Origin: Nocardia alni
GTDB taxonomy: Bacteria; Actinomycetota; Actinomycetes; Mycobacteriales; Mycobacteriaceae
Reading direction: 5' to 3'
Assembly: GCF_019038435.1 (NCBI RefSeq)
Contig: NZ_JAGPOX010000019.1
Location: forward strand, 22,701 to 86,700
DNA length: 64,000 nt
A program made the translations under genes and the position numbers. The notes beneath the pieces are model-generated. The model had not been told where the DNA came from. It ran no database searches and was given only the letters and a program-made list of their open reading frames with translations. This document shows positions 8,933 to 19,101 of this stretch, in pieces (the first letter of the stretch is position 1; each line of letters begins with the position of its first letter).

Positions 8933-9391
8933 TCACTCGGCGCTGTAGTTTTCCCCGTACTGGAACTTCTCGATGAACTCGATCAGGTTTTGCACCGCTT
9001 CTTCATTTGCCCTGGCGATGCCGCGTTTATAGAGGATTCCGGGAATCGGAATCGGCGTTGATATTTCCGAGTGGTACCACACCTCGGTGCCCTCGGTGGA
9101 CTGTTCGATCTCGAACCAGCCCTGACCTCCGCTACCCGCGCCGCTTTCCACGACGCGCCACGCGATTCGATCCGCGGTGCAGTCGTATTCGAGGACCTGG
9201 CGGTCGGAGTGTCCCACAGGGCTGACCGTCGCGTAGACGCGTTTGGGGCGCCCATATTCGTCGCAGGTCGCCAAGCGAACGTCCCTGTGCCAGGGGGACC
9301 AATCCGGAATTCGCTCGACCGCGAGCAGTGCCTCCATCACTTGTTCGGGGCCGATGTCGATGATGAATCGGTGGTCGGTCTTCGTACGCAT
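8933..9391 (-). CDS. SRPBCC family protein
   Basis: Small START/Bet v 1-fold protein of 152 aa. It begins MRTKTDHRFIIDI, then EQVMEALLAVERIPDWSPWH, the usual first strand and two-helix opening of polyketide-cyclase/dehydrase-like SRPBCC proteins. GWFEIEQSTEGTEVWY and a long C-terminal helix (KRGIARANEEAVQNLIEFIEKF, shown here only as a landmark in two parts: KRGIARANEE and AVQNLIEFIE) complete the fold. It probably binds a hydrophobic ligand; none can be named. It stands alone between LtrA and a DUF1918 gene on the same strand. Confidence 0.85.
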   Translation of the reverse strand: MRTKTDHRFIIDIGPEQVMEALLAVERIPDWSPWHRDVRLATCDEYGRPKRVYATVSPVGHSDRQVLEYDCTADRIAWRVVESGAGSGGQGWFEIEQSTEGTEVWYHSEISTPIPIPGILYKRGIARANEEAVQNLIEFIEKFQYGENYSAE

Positions 9392-9595
9392 AGCCTTTTG
9401 CCCTCCACCCCCCGACTTCTGGCAAGATTGTCCCCAGGGGTCCCACTCGGAGTCAACCGTTCGGTCGGTTCCGCGTGGAACACAGACCGTCCAGTCTGCA
9501 AATGTGGCGCGAACTCGAAACAGATTCGGGCTCCGATGGATTCGATCGCGGGCGGTTGGCTGTGCGGGCGAATGGGTCGTGGCGCCGCATCGGCC

Positions 9596-9778
9596 TCAGC
9601 GGGGGCGCACGACGCAGTCGGGACCGGGGAACAGCAGGGTCTCATGGCCGTCGTCGAATCGTACGATGTATGGTGGCATGCCATCTGCGCCGCGAACTTC
9701 CATGATTTCACCGGTTCGCTCCGGGATGCCGACCGCGCGGCTGTGGACCAATATTCGATCGCCGATCTGTGCCCGCAT
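9596..9778 (-). CDS. DUF1918 domain protein
   Basis: Sixty-residue beta-rich protein. The family pattern is complete: GDRILVHSRAVG, ERTGEIMEVRGADG, PPYIVRFDDGHETLLFPGPD. Related proteins start at the equivalent of MRAQIGD, so ATG 9778 is preferred to 9787. Single-domain DUF1918 proteins are common in actinobacteria; their function is unknown. It is flanked by about 200 bp without genes on both sides. Confidence 0.85.
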   Translation of the reverse strand: MRAQIGDRILVHSRAVGIPERTGEIMEVRGADGMPPYIVRFDDGHETLLFPGPDCVVRPR

Positions 9779-9982
9779 GGTCCGCATTATCCGTTTGCAG
9801 TGATTAATGTCACAAGTTACTCACGGTTCTTCAAGCTGCCCGGTAGGGGTGTTTTGCGCGAGGCGTCCCCCGATCTTCGGCGCGGACAGCTCGCCCGGTA
9901 GAGGTAGCCCGAGGACGACTGGACTCGGGTAGGTACTCTTGGGTGCTGGTAACAGCAGCTAGTCGATTGTGGAGGATCCCTC

Positions 9983-12285
<2,303 letters not shown>

Positions 12286-12303
12286 GCAGCCATCCGCTGA
12301 TGA

Positions 12304-12337
12304 CACGGCCGTCCGCTCGCACAGAGTGGGCGGCCGT
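12304..12337 (+). terminator. Weak hairpin after asd
   Basis: ACGGCCG (12304-12310) pairs with CGGCCGT (12331-12337) across about 20 nt. There is no T-run after it. It could be an end of the ask-asd transcript, but the stem is short. Confidence 0.35.
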
Positions 12338-12360
12338 ATCGGTTCCGAAAGGATCATTCA

Positions 12361-13191
12361 GTGACCGATACCGATTCCTCCTCGACCAGCCGGTTCGATC
12401 GGGGCTTTGCCATGCTCGCGCAGATCGGCGGGAGCGACCCCAGACGGGTGCTGGACAGCATGGCCGATATCGCGCCGGATCTGGCTCGATTGACGATCGA
12501 GTTCGGGTATGCCGACATCTACGGGCGGCCGGGGCTCACGTTGCGGCAGCGGCAGATCGCCAACGTCGCCTCGCTGACCGCGCTCGGTTATGCGGCGCCG
12601 CAGCTGCGTTTCCACATCGATGGGGCGCTCGAGGTCGGGGTGTCGCCGGCTGAAATCGTCGAGGTGATCATGCATATGAGCGTGTATGCCGGATTTCCGG
12701 CCGCGCTGAACGGGCTCGCGGTGGCCAAGGCCGCGTTCGCGGACCGGCCCGAGGCGGGAAACCCCGTGGGGGAGAGTGCTGTTCGCCCGAACGAGTCCGC
12801 GCAGGAGCGGTATGAGCGTGGATCCGGCCTGATCGAGCGCATTTTCGGCGAGCGGGGGACGCGGTCGATCGCGTCGCTGGACGGCATCGCCCCCGACCTC
12901 GGTCGCTACATCGCCGAATTCGCCTACGGCGATGTCTGGTCCCGCCCGGGCCTCGATCTGCAGACCCGCGAGTTTGCCACAGTCGCCGCGTTGACCACAC
13001 TGGGCACCGCGGCAGCCGAACTCCGGATCCATCTGCACGGATTCCTCCAGGTCGGCGGTACTCGCCAGGAGGCCGTCGAGGTGATCATCCAGATGGCGGG
13101 GTACGCCGGATTTCCCGCCGCCTTGAACGGGATGGCAGCTGCCCGTGATGTTTTCAGCGAACGCGATGCCGCGGAGCGGTCCGATAGCTGA
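12361..13191 (+). CDS. Tandem carboxymuconolactone decarboxylase (CMD) domain protein
   Basis: Protein of 276 aa built from two CMD/AhpD-fold repeats. Each has a block of the form YGDVWSRPGLDLQTREFATVA (first copy YADIYGRPGLTLRQRQIANVA) then a VEVI..M..YAGFPAALNG block, at residues about 45-125 and 180-260. CMD proteins either act on gamma-carboxymuconolactone-type substrates or, with CxxC, as alkylhydroperoxidases. Neither repeat has a CxxC pair, so peroxidase activity is unlikely. No aromatic-degradation genes are adjacent. The substrate is unknown. Confidence 0.85.
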   Translation: MTDTDSSSTSRFDRGFAMLAQIGGSDPRRVLDSMADIAPDLARLTIEFGYADIYGRPGLTLRQRQIANVASLTALGYAAPQLRFHIDGALEVGVSPAEIVEVIMHMSVYAGFPAALNGLAVAKAAFADRPEAGNPVGESAVRPNESAQERYERGSGLIERIFGERGTRSIASLDGIAPDLGRYIAEFAYGDVWSRPGLDLQTREFATVAALTTLGTAAAELRIHLHGFLQVGGTRQEAVEVIIQMAGYAGFPAALNGMAAARDVFSERDAAERSDS

Positions 13192-13209
13192 GTATCGTCC
13201 GAAATCGGC

Positions 13210-13794
13210 TCAGCGCGTGCGTAATCCGTCGAAGACCACCGCGAAGGTGCGGCGGCGTTGTTCGGCGTCGGCGCCGGTGGTGTGGGCAGCCACGAAGGCG
13301 CCCTTGAGGATTCGCATGAGATCGGCGATGTCGATGTCGGAGCGCACGGCGCCCGATGATTGGGCCCGGCGCAGCAGGACGTCGATCGCCGATCTCAATT
13401 CCAACGTGGGCCCCGAGGATTCGAGGCCCTCGCGGCCGCCGACAGCCTCGGCCAGATCGCGTTTGACCCCGCCCTCGACGACCATGTGGTCGAGGTAGTC
13501 GAAGAATGCCCGGCCGGGATCCACGGCCGAACTCAGGGAGCGGGCGTGCTCGAGCATTCGCTCGACGCGGTCCAGCATCGCGGCGTGGAACAGCGCCTCC
13601 TTGGTGGGGAAATGGCGATAGACGGTGCCGGGGCCGACCCCGGCGCGCCGGGCGATCTCGTCCAGGGGCACCGAAATGCCCTCGGCGGCGAAGGCCTCCT
13701 GGGCCGCGGCCAGAACGCGCTCACGATTGCGGCGCGCGTCGGCGCGGAGCGCGCGGCCGGGGGTGGGCGACGTCTTCGCCTGAGTCTCGGTCAC
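13210..13794 (-). CDS. TetR/AcrR family transcriptional regulator
   Basis: Regulator of 194 aa. The N-terminal helix-turn-helix is canonical: AAQEAFAAEGISVPLDEIARR, then AGVGPGTVYRHFPTKEALF. The C-terminal ligand/dimer domain has no recognisable specificity. Start GTG 13794. It is divergent from the NTF2-like gene at 13885, and the 90 bp between them carry repeats, so autoregulation and control of that gene are likely. Confidence 0.92.
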   Translation of the reverse strand: MTETQAKTSPTPGRALRADARRNRERVLAAAQEAFAAEGISVPLDEIARRAGVGPGTVYRHFPTKEALFHAAMLDRVERMLEHARSLSSAVDPGRAFFDYLDHMVVEGGVKRDLAEAVGGREGLESSGPTLELRSAIDVLLRRAQSSGAVRSDIDIADLMRILKGAFVAAHTTGADAEQRRRTFAVVFDGLRTR

Positions 13795-13817
13795 AGCGTG
13801 AGTCTACCGGCGACCCA

Positions 13818-13870
13818 TTGACAAACGGGGCGTGCGTTCCGGATTATAAGCGGGGTAATCGTTCCGTTTA
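13818..13870 (+). promoter_or_regulatory. Promoter and candidate TetR operator between divergent genes
   Basis: TTGACA (13818-13823) and GATTAT (13842-13847), spaced 18 nt, form a promoter toward the NTF2-like gene. CGTTCCG occurs at 13835-13841 and 13860-13866, and AAACGG/CCGTTT (13823-13828 and 13864-13869) face each other, bracketing the -10 region. These are plausible sites for the TetR regulator; no footprint is known. Confidence 0.5.
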
Positions 13871-13884
13871 TTGAAAGGGTAGAT

Positions 13885-14295
13885 ATGACCGAGAGTTCGG
13901 CACAATCATCGCGCGCGGTCGTCGAGCAGTTGTTCACCCAGTTGGGCACACCCGACGCCACCGCGTTCGCCGACTACATGGCTCAGGACGCGGTATTCGA
14001 GATTCCGTTCGGCATACCCGGCGCCCCCCAGCGCATCGAGGGGCGCGAGGCGATCCGCGAACATCTCGCCGAGCGCTGGTCGAGGATCTCCGGCATCCGG
14101 ATACACGGGGTCTATCCCGAGGTGCACGCCACCGACGATCCGGAGTTGTTCTTCGTGGAGAACGAGGTCGACATGACCCGGCCGGACGGCGTCCGCTCGC
14201 GCAGTCGTACCTCGGTCAACACGGTCCGCGTCCGCGACGGCAAGGTCACGCTGTTCCGCGACTACATGAATACCGGGCGCCAGGCCCGGGACTGA
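13885..14295 (+). CDS. NTF2-like / SnoaL-fold protein
   Basis: Protein of 136 aa with the alpha+beta cone fold of nuclear transport factor 2-like proteins. The opening helix is SRAVVEQLFTQLG, then the family pattern YMAQDAVFEIPFGIPG and EGREAIREHL. The end reads VNTVRVRDGKVTLFRDYMNTG, the usual final strands. Members include ketosteroid isomerase-like enzymes and many without known activity. It is probably controlled by the divergent TetR. The stop lies 7 nt from the convergent serine hydrolase stop. Confidence 0.85.
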   Translation: MTESSAQSSRAVVEQLFTQLGTPDATAFADYMAQDAVFEIPFGIPGAPQRIEGREAIREHLAERWSRISGIRIHGVYPEVHATDDPELFFVENEVDMTRPDGVRSRSRTSVNTVRVRDGKVTLFRDYMNTGRQARD

Positions 14296-14301
14296 GCCCG
14301 A

Positions 14302-15636
14302 TCATCGGATGCCGGGGGTGCGCGGGTCGGTCCCCAGACAGGCCAGGATCACGCAGCCCGGCGGCGTATCCGCGAACGGCGCCTTCAGCGGAATGTTCAG
14401 GCAGGACAGCACCGTGCAGTTCGGATAGGCGTCGGGTCCGACGCCGAACAGGGCCAGGGTGATGTTCGGATCGATGTAGCTCTTCGGGTCCAGTTGCAGT
14501 GGCGGCTCCACCCACGGCCCCGGGTCCGGAATCGGGGGCCGCTCGAACGCCGCGTACAACCGGCGGAAGAATTCGTGCGACAGTTCGGCCATGTTCTGCA
14601 GCACCCCGGCCGCGCCCTCGGTGGTGCGATCGCCGAACACGCCCGTCCACACCACCGTCAGCCCCAGATCGGGGACGATGAACACATCCTGCAGGCCGAC
14701 TCCCGACATCTGATAGCTGTCCTTGGGCAGGAACGCCGGCAGCTCCGCGCATCCGGCGCCCACCCAGAACAGATACCCGTAGCAGCGGTTGGTGGCCGAG
14801 GGTTGTGTCGCCCTGCGCAGGTACGCCTGCGAGACGATCTGCCGGTTGCCCCAGCGGCCGTCGTTGCTCATCAGCAGGCCGAGTTTGGCCAGATCGTCGG
14901 GCGGGATCAGCAGGTGCGCATAGCCGTAGGTGTGACCGGACCGGTCGCTGGCCCAGTAGTAGTCGCCGCGTTCGATGCCCAGTGGGTCGAACAGCTCGCG
15001 CTGCGCGAAACGCTGCAGCGGCTCGTGGATCGCCAGTTCGATGACGTAGGACAGCAGGTCGACGTTGCGCTGGCTGTAGGAGAACGCGGTGCCGGGCGGA
15101 TTGTCGAAGGGGACGGCCAGCGCCTGCACCGCGCTGTTCGGATCCAGCGGGATGACACCGGTGAGGCCCTCGTTCACCGCGCCGATGTGCAGGCCGGAGG
15201 TCTCGGTGAGCAGATCGGTGACGGTGATCGAACGATGGCGCGCATCACCCAGGCCCGCCGGCAGGTAGTGGCCCACGGGCGCGGTGAGATCGAGTTCGCC
15301 TCGGTCCGAGGCGATTCCGGCCAGCAGCGATACCACGCTCTTGGTGACGCTCCAGACGTTCCACGGGATCGTGCCGGTGACGTTGTTCCGCGGGCCCGTG
15401 CCGACCAGGCAGTTGTTCCGGAATACCTGGACGTTCACCCGGTTGCGGTCGGCGGCGAAGGTGAGGGCGGCCTGGAGGTGTGCCGGATCGAATCCGGCCT
15501 GTTCGGGGGTGACCCGCGGAAACGTTCGTCCGGAGGTGACCGAGCATCGAGCCGGCTCGCCGGTCGCCGCATGGGCGAACGCGGGCGTCACACCGAGCAT
15601 CGCCAGAATGAGGATCGCCCCCATGATGCGGCACAT
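14302..15636 (-). CDS. Secreted beta-lactamase-fold serine hydrolase (class C / esterase type)
   Basis: Exported protein of 444 aa. ATG 15636 is chosen because a signal peptide follows directly (MCRIMGAILILAMLGVTPAFA); the frame is open further upstream but non-coding in character. The SxxK nucleophile is SVTKSVVSLLAG, and the YxN-like element is YSQRN, with Y and N in the expected places. HTYGYAHLLIPPDDLAKLGLL is the usual middle block. These mark the penicillin-binding/EstB/AmpC group; substrate could be an ester, amide or peptide bond. A 70-residue tail rich in Pro, Asp and Cys follows the domain. Confidence 0.88.
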   Translation of the reverse strand: MCRIMGAILILAMLGVTPAFAHAATGEPARCSVTSGRTFPRVTPEQAGFDPAHLQAALTFAADRNRVNVQVFRNNCLVGTGPRNNVTGTIPWNVWSVTKSVVSLLAGIASDRGELDLTAPVGHYLPAGLGDARHRSITVTDLLTETSGLHIGAVNEGLTGVIPLDPNSAVQALAVPFDNPPGTAFSYSQRNVDLLSYVIELAIHEPLQRFAQRELFDPLGIERGDYYWASDRSGHTYGYAHLLIPPDDLAKLGLLMSNDGRWGNRQIVSQAYLRRATQPSATNRCYGYLFWVGAGCAELPAFLPKDSYQMSGVGLQDVFIVPDLGLTVVWTGVFGDRTTEGAAGVLQNMAELSHEFFRRLYAAFERPPIPDPGPWVEPPLQLDPKSYIDPNITLALFGVGPDAYPNCTVLSCLNIPLKAPFADTPPGCVILACLGTDPRTPGIR

Positions 15637-15737
15637 GGGGTGTAGGTTATCGCGTGCTCCCCGGACAGAATCGAATACGAAACGCGCGCAATCACAATCG
15701 ATATCGAATGCGTACCCGCTGGTCCGAAACGGATAAC

Positions 15738-15761
15738 GCCGCCGGACCGAGGTCCGGCGGC
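15738..15761. repeat. Perfect 11-bp-arm hairpin
   Basis: GCCGCCGGACC and GGTCCGGCGGC are separated by GA. No T-run follows on either strand and it lies between two divergent genes, so a terminator role is not obvious. It could be a barrier between the two promoters. Confidence 0.6.
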
Positions 15762-15902
15762 ATTCCACCTGCAGCACTACTGCACAGGGTCGCACGGCCA
15801 CGCCTGGCGTGCGGCCCCTGGGTGTCGATGCCCAACATGCGCCTCTCGGCGAGTGGTCGCTCGTAGCGACAAAAGTTGCGGCCCGGGGCTGTCCCGGCAT
15901 CG

Positions 15903-15990
15903 ACAACTGACTCAACCCACCGTCGCGGAGTTCTATTCCCCCGGGACCGATGTGAGCTGGGCCATAGTGAAGTTACGGCGAGTCAGTTGT
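15903..15990. repeat. Widely spaced 11-bp inverted repeat upstream of the AAA gene
   Basis: ACAACTGACTC (15903-15913) and GAGTCAGTTGT (15980-15990) are exact inverse copies 66 nt apart. Two half-sites for a looping regulator, or two operators, are possible. This is inference from symmetry only. Confidence 0.5.
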
Positions 15991-16064
15991 GAAAGTGAGA
16001 TATAACGCCTGGTCGAGCGCCCATGTCACGGGCTAGCATTCGAAGAAGCCGCGAAGGGGGCCCG

Positions 16065-17393
16065 ATGACCGATCCGGTACTGACCGAAATGCTGACCATG
16101 CTCGAGGCCAACCCGGACCTGCTGCCGGTGCGCGTGCGGGTGATCGAATTGCTGGTCGACCACGCCCGTCACCCCGAGGCTCTCACTCATTGCGCGACCG
16201 CTCTGGCGCAGGACCCCGGCAATGTCGTGGTGCTGGGGCTGTTGCAACGCTGTACGGCTGCACTGGCGGCCCAGCCGCCGGATCCGGTTGCCGCAGCGCC
16301 CGATTCATCCCTTTCCGCCGCTGACGATCCGGCCGATACCGCCTCCGGCGAGATCTCCGACGACGCGGCGGCGGACGACGCTGTGCCGGACGCGCCCGCC
16401 CACTTCGACTGGGCCGCCGCCGAACGCGAGGTCGGCGACATCATCGCGCCCGCATTTGTCGGCGACGCCGAGGCCAAGGATGGCGAATCGGCCGTCTACG
16501 CCGAGGGCGATGTGGGCAGGATCGAGCGCCCGAGCGTGGCCCTGGCCGACGTGGGCGGCATGGAGAACGTCAAGCGGCAGCTCGAGCTCTCACTGCTGGG
16601 GCCGCTACGAAATCCCGACCTGGCCAAGGCGTTCGGCACCAGCGCGCGGGGCGGACTGCTGCTGTACGGCCCGCCCGGCTGCGGGAAGACGTTCATCGCC
16701 GCCGCCGTCGCGGGCGAGCTCGGCGCCAACTTCTATCCGATCGAGATCGCCGACATCCTGGACATCTACACCGGTTCCAGCGAGCGCAATCTGCATCAGG
16801 TGTTCGAGGTCGCCCGCCGCAACGCCCCGTGCGTGCTGTTCATCGACGAGGTCGATGCGCTGGGGCACAAGCGAAGTCAGATGAGCGGATCGGCGACCAT
16901 GCGCACGGTGGTGAATCAGCTGCTCACCGAGATGGACTCGGCCACCGCCGACAATTCGGGGGTCTACCTGCTCGGTGCGACCAACCACCCGTGGGATATC
17001 GACGTCGCGCTGCGCCGCCCCGGCCGCTTCGACCGGATGATCCTGGTGACGCTGCCGGATCGCGAGGCGCGCAAGGCGATTCTGCGCCATCACCTGAAGG
17101 GCCGCCCGGTGACAGGGATCGATCTGGCCGCGATCGCCAAGCGCACCGACGGCTTCTCCGGCGCCGACCTCGCGCATGTGTGCACCTCGGCCACCCAGCT
17201 GGCGATGGCCGAGTCGATCCGTTCGGGTGTCGTGCGCCCGGTCGGCATGCGCGATATCGAGTCCGCGCTCGCGCAGGTGCGGCCCAGCGCGGCGGCCTGG
17301 TTCGAATCCGCCCGCAACGTCGTGGAATTCGCGAACAACGACGGCACCTACGATGAACTGGCCAAATATATGCGCGAGAAGAAGTTCCGGTAG
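16065..17393 (+). CDS. AAA family ATPase with N-terminal helical region
   Basis: ATPase of 442 aa. Start ATG 16065 follows a GAAGGGGG ribosome site; the extra in-frame residues upstream look non-coding. Residues 1-75 are helical and TPR-like, then an acidic linker (DDAAADDAVPD). The AAA domain has Walker A GPPGCGKTF, Walker B VLFIDEVDALG and the second region of homology (TNHPWDIDVALRRPGRFDR) with the arginine finger. This is the classical CDC48/FtsH-like AAA clade, unlike the CbxX-type EccA of ESX systems. A TPR membrane protein starts 20 nt after it, suggesting a chaperone-like remodeller working at the membrane with that partner. Confidence 0.9.
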   Translation: MTDPVLTEMLTMLEANPDLLPVRVRVIELLVDHARHPEALTHCATALAQDPGNVVVLGLLQRCTAALAAQPPDPVAAAPDSSLSAADDPADTASGEISDDAAADDAVPDAPAHFDWAAAEREVGDIIAPAFVGDAEAKDGESAVYAEGDVGRIERPSVALADVGGMENVKRQLELSLLGPLRNPDLAKAFGTSARGGLLLYGPPGCGKTFIAAAVAGELGANFYPIEIADILDIYTGSSERNLHQVFEVARRNAPCVLFIDEVDALGHKRSQMSGSATMRTVVNQLLTEMDSATADNSGVYLLGATNHPWDIDVALRRPGRFDRMILVTLPDREARKAILRHHLKGRPVTGIDLAAIAKRTDGFSGADLAHVCTSATQLAMAESIRSGVVRPVGMRDIESALAQVRPSAAAWFESARNVVEFANNDGTYDELAKYMREKKFR

Positions 17394-17412
17394 GAGCGCT
17401 GCGGGACGCGTG

Positions 17413-18465
17413 ATGGCCGATATCGAGCGGGCGAAGGTCCTGATCGAGCTGCGCCGCTTGGACGAGGCCCGGGCGCAGTTGGCCGCGGTGCTGGCCGTCC
17501 AGCCCGACAATGCCGAGGCCACAACGTATCTCGCTCAGGCGGCCTACCTGGATCGGAACTTCGCCGAGGCCGCCGTGCAGAGCGCGGCGGCCCTGCGTAT
17601 CCAGCCGCGCAACCAGTTCGCGATGCGGATCCACGCGCTGGCGCTGCTGAATCTGGGCCCGGACGCGCGCAGGCAGGCGCAGGAGGTCGCGCGCCGAGCG
17701 GTCGCCCTCGCGCCCGAGTTCGCCGAGAATCACCGGATTTTGGCGATCGTGCTGCGGGAACGCAACAACCTGCCCGAGGCGCTGGCCGTCATCGATCGGG
17801 CCGTGCAACTCGATCCCGACGAGGCCGACATTCATCTGGTGCGCGGCTCGATCCTGCGCCGGCTGGGCCGGTGCGGCGACCGGCTGCGGCCCGGTCCGGC
17901 CGCCGAGGCATATCGCACCGCGCTGCGCCTGGAACCCGAAAACGCCCATGCCGTGCACGATCTCGCGGTCGTCGATCTCAACGGCCGCCGTCTGCGCTCG
18001 GCCCTGCGGGGCATCCTGACCGCGGCGACGATGGATCCGCGTCTGGTTCCGCTGGTGCGCACCAATACCGCGACGGTGCTGCGCCTGGCGATGCGACGGG
18101 TGCACTGGGCCCTGGTGATCATCGCGTGGCTGACCGTGGTGATCGGATTCCAGCAGGCCGGCGACGATCCCGCGCGCGACTCGTCGTATCTGAACACCCC
18201 GGGACGGATCGCCGGCGCGATCGGGCTGGGCGGGCTCGCCGTGCTGTCGGCGTGGTGGGTGCGTGTCGTGCCGCGGCGGCGTTTGCGTTTCGTACTCGCC
18301 GCGTCGTGGTCGAATCCGGCTACCGCTCTACGGATGGTCGTACTGGCGGTGGGGCTGCTGCTGTGCCTGGTGGGGGTCGCGGCGGGTATCCGGGCGTCGG
18401 TGGAACTCGCGCTGCCGCTGCTGTTGGTTTCCGGCGTGATTCTGCGTCTGCGGCGCGTCTCCTGA
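17413..18465 (+). CDS. TPR-repeat protein with C-terminal transmembrane domain
   Basis: Protein of 350 aa. Start ATG 17413 follows the AAA stop by 20 nt. Residues 1-195 form about five tetratricopeptide repeats (for example ALAVIDRAVQLDPDEADIHL and YRTALRLEPENAHAV). The rest holds four hydrophobic helices (WALVIIAWLTVVIGF, IAGAIGLGGLAVLSAWW, MVVLAVGLLLCLVGVAAG, LALPLLLVSGVIL). It probably anchors and presents clients to the AAA ATPase encoded just before it. No known family name is recognised. Confidence 0.85.
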   Translation: MADIERAKVLIELRRLDEARAQLAAVLAVQPDNAEATTYLAQAAYLDRNFAEAAVQSAAALRIQPRNQFAMRIHALALLNLGPDARRQAQEVARRAVALAPEFAENHRILAIVLRERNNLPEALAVIDRAVQLDPDEADIHLVRGSILRRLGRCGDRLRPGPAAEAYRTALRLEPENAHAVHDLAVVDLNGRRLRSALRGILTAATMDPRLVPLVRTNTATVLRLAMRRVHWALVIIAWLTVVIGFQQAGDDPARDSSYLNTPGRIAGAIGLGGLAVLSAWWVRVVPRRRLRFVLAASWSNPATALRMVVLAVGLLLCLVGVAAGIRASVELALPLLLVSGVILRLRRVS

Positions 18466-18621
18466 TCGACCGCGTCGCTCCGACGGACTAGGGCGTTCCG
18501 TGGCGGTCGTCCGCATCGCCGCGAATTCGTAGGAAGCTCCAGTTGTCCAGATGTGGGACGACCCACTGAAATAGCCGGGACGGGCTCGCGTGCGATCTCC
18601 TCTCTCTGGATTAAATCTATA

Positions 18622-18640
18622 TCTTGACTAATTCCAGAAA
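18622..18640 (+). promoter_or_regulatory. Candidate FurA operator / furA promoter
   Basis: TCTTGACTAATTCCAGAAA, AT-rich against the local background, lies 18 nt before the furA start. It strongly resembles the autoregulatory FurA/FurS sites upstream of furA in mycobacteria and streptomycetes as I remember them, and TTGACT could be a -35 box. DNA binding is inferred. Confidence 0.6.
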
Positions 18641-18657
18641 AGAGGCAGACTGGGTTC

Positions 18658-19101
18658 ATGCACACCGACCACTTCGACCCGCGCAGACAGTTGCGCGCCG
18701 CGGGCCTGCGGGTTACGGCCCCGCGGGTGGCGGTGCTGGATGTGGTTGTCGCGCAACCGCATTCGGATGCCGATCGGGTGACGGCCGCGGTTCGCGAGCG
18801 GCTGGGTTCGGTCTCGACGCAGGCCGTCTACGACGTTCTGCGGGCGTGCGTGGGCGCCGGTCTGCTGCGGCGGATCGAGCCCGCCGGATCCGCCGCGCGG
18901 TACGAGACCCGGACTGGTGATAACCACCACCACCTGGTGTGCAGGAGTTGCGGCACGGTCGTGGACGTGGACTGTGTCGTGGGCAGCGCACCCTGCCTCG
19001 AACCGTCGGATGCGCACGGTTTCGCGATCGACGAGGCCGAGGTCGTGTTCTGGGGCCTGTGCCCCGATTGTTCCCCATCAGCCCGAGGAGGCGTCGAATG
19101 A
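18658..19101 (+). CDS. furA: Fur-family redox/metal regulator (FurA/CatR type)
   Basis: Winged-helix repressor of 147 aa. DNA-binding part: [19 protein letters not shown] and [18 protein letters not shown]. The metal-binding domain has [17 protein letters not shown] and a C-terminal CPDC, the two CxxC pairs of a structural zinc site. It overlaps the catalase start by 4 nt (ATGA), so it is almost certainly the peroxide-responsive repressor of that operon. In mycobacteria FurA precedes katG; here the partner is a monofunctional catalase, as with CatR-type regulators. Confidence 0.93.
   Translation: MHTDHFDPRRQLRAAGLRVTAPRVAVLDVVVAQPHSDADRVTAAVRERLGSVSTQAVYDVLRACVGAGLLRRIEPAGSAARYETRTGDNHHHLVCRSCGTVVDVDCVVGSAPCLEPSDAHGFAIDEAEVVFWGLCPDCSPSARGGVE

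Larger units (their letters stand above)
15637..16064. other. 428-bp gene-free region with inverted repeats
   Basis: Shared upstream region of the serine hydrolase and the AAA ATPase. No convincing ORF was seen. It holds a perfect hairpin (15738-15761), a smaller one (GTCGCT/AGCGAC near 15860) and an 11-bp inverted repeat with 66-nt spacing (15903-15990). Confidence 0.6.

Noticed and set aside
7668..8948. 426-codon plus-strand ORF opposite LtrA
   Set aside because: Rich in Arg, Gln, Asp and His as expected from the reverse of a membrane-protein gene; no domain signature.
15738..15761. Hairpin considered as an intrinsic terminator
   Set aside because: It lies between divergent genes and has no T-run, so no transcript is known that it could end; kept as a repeat.
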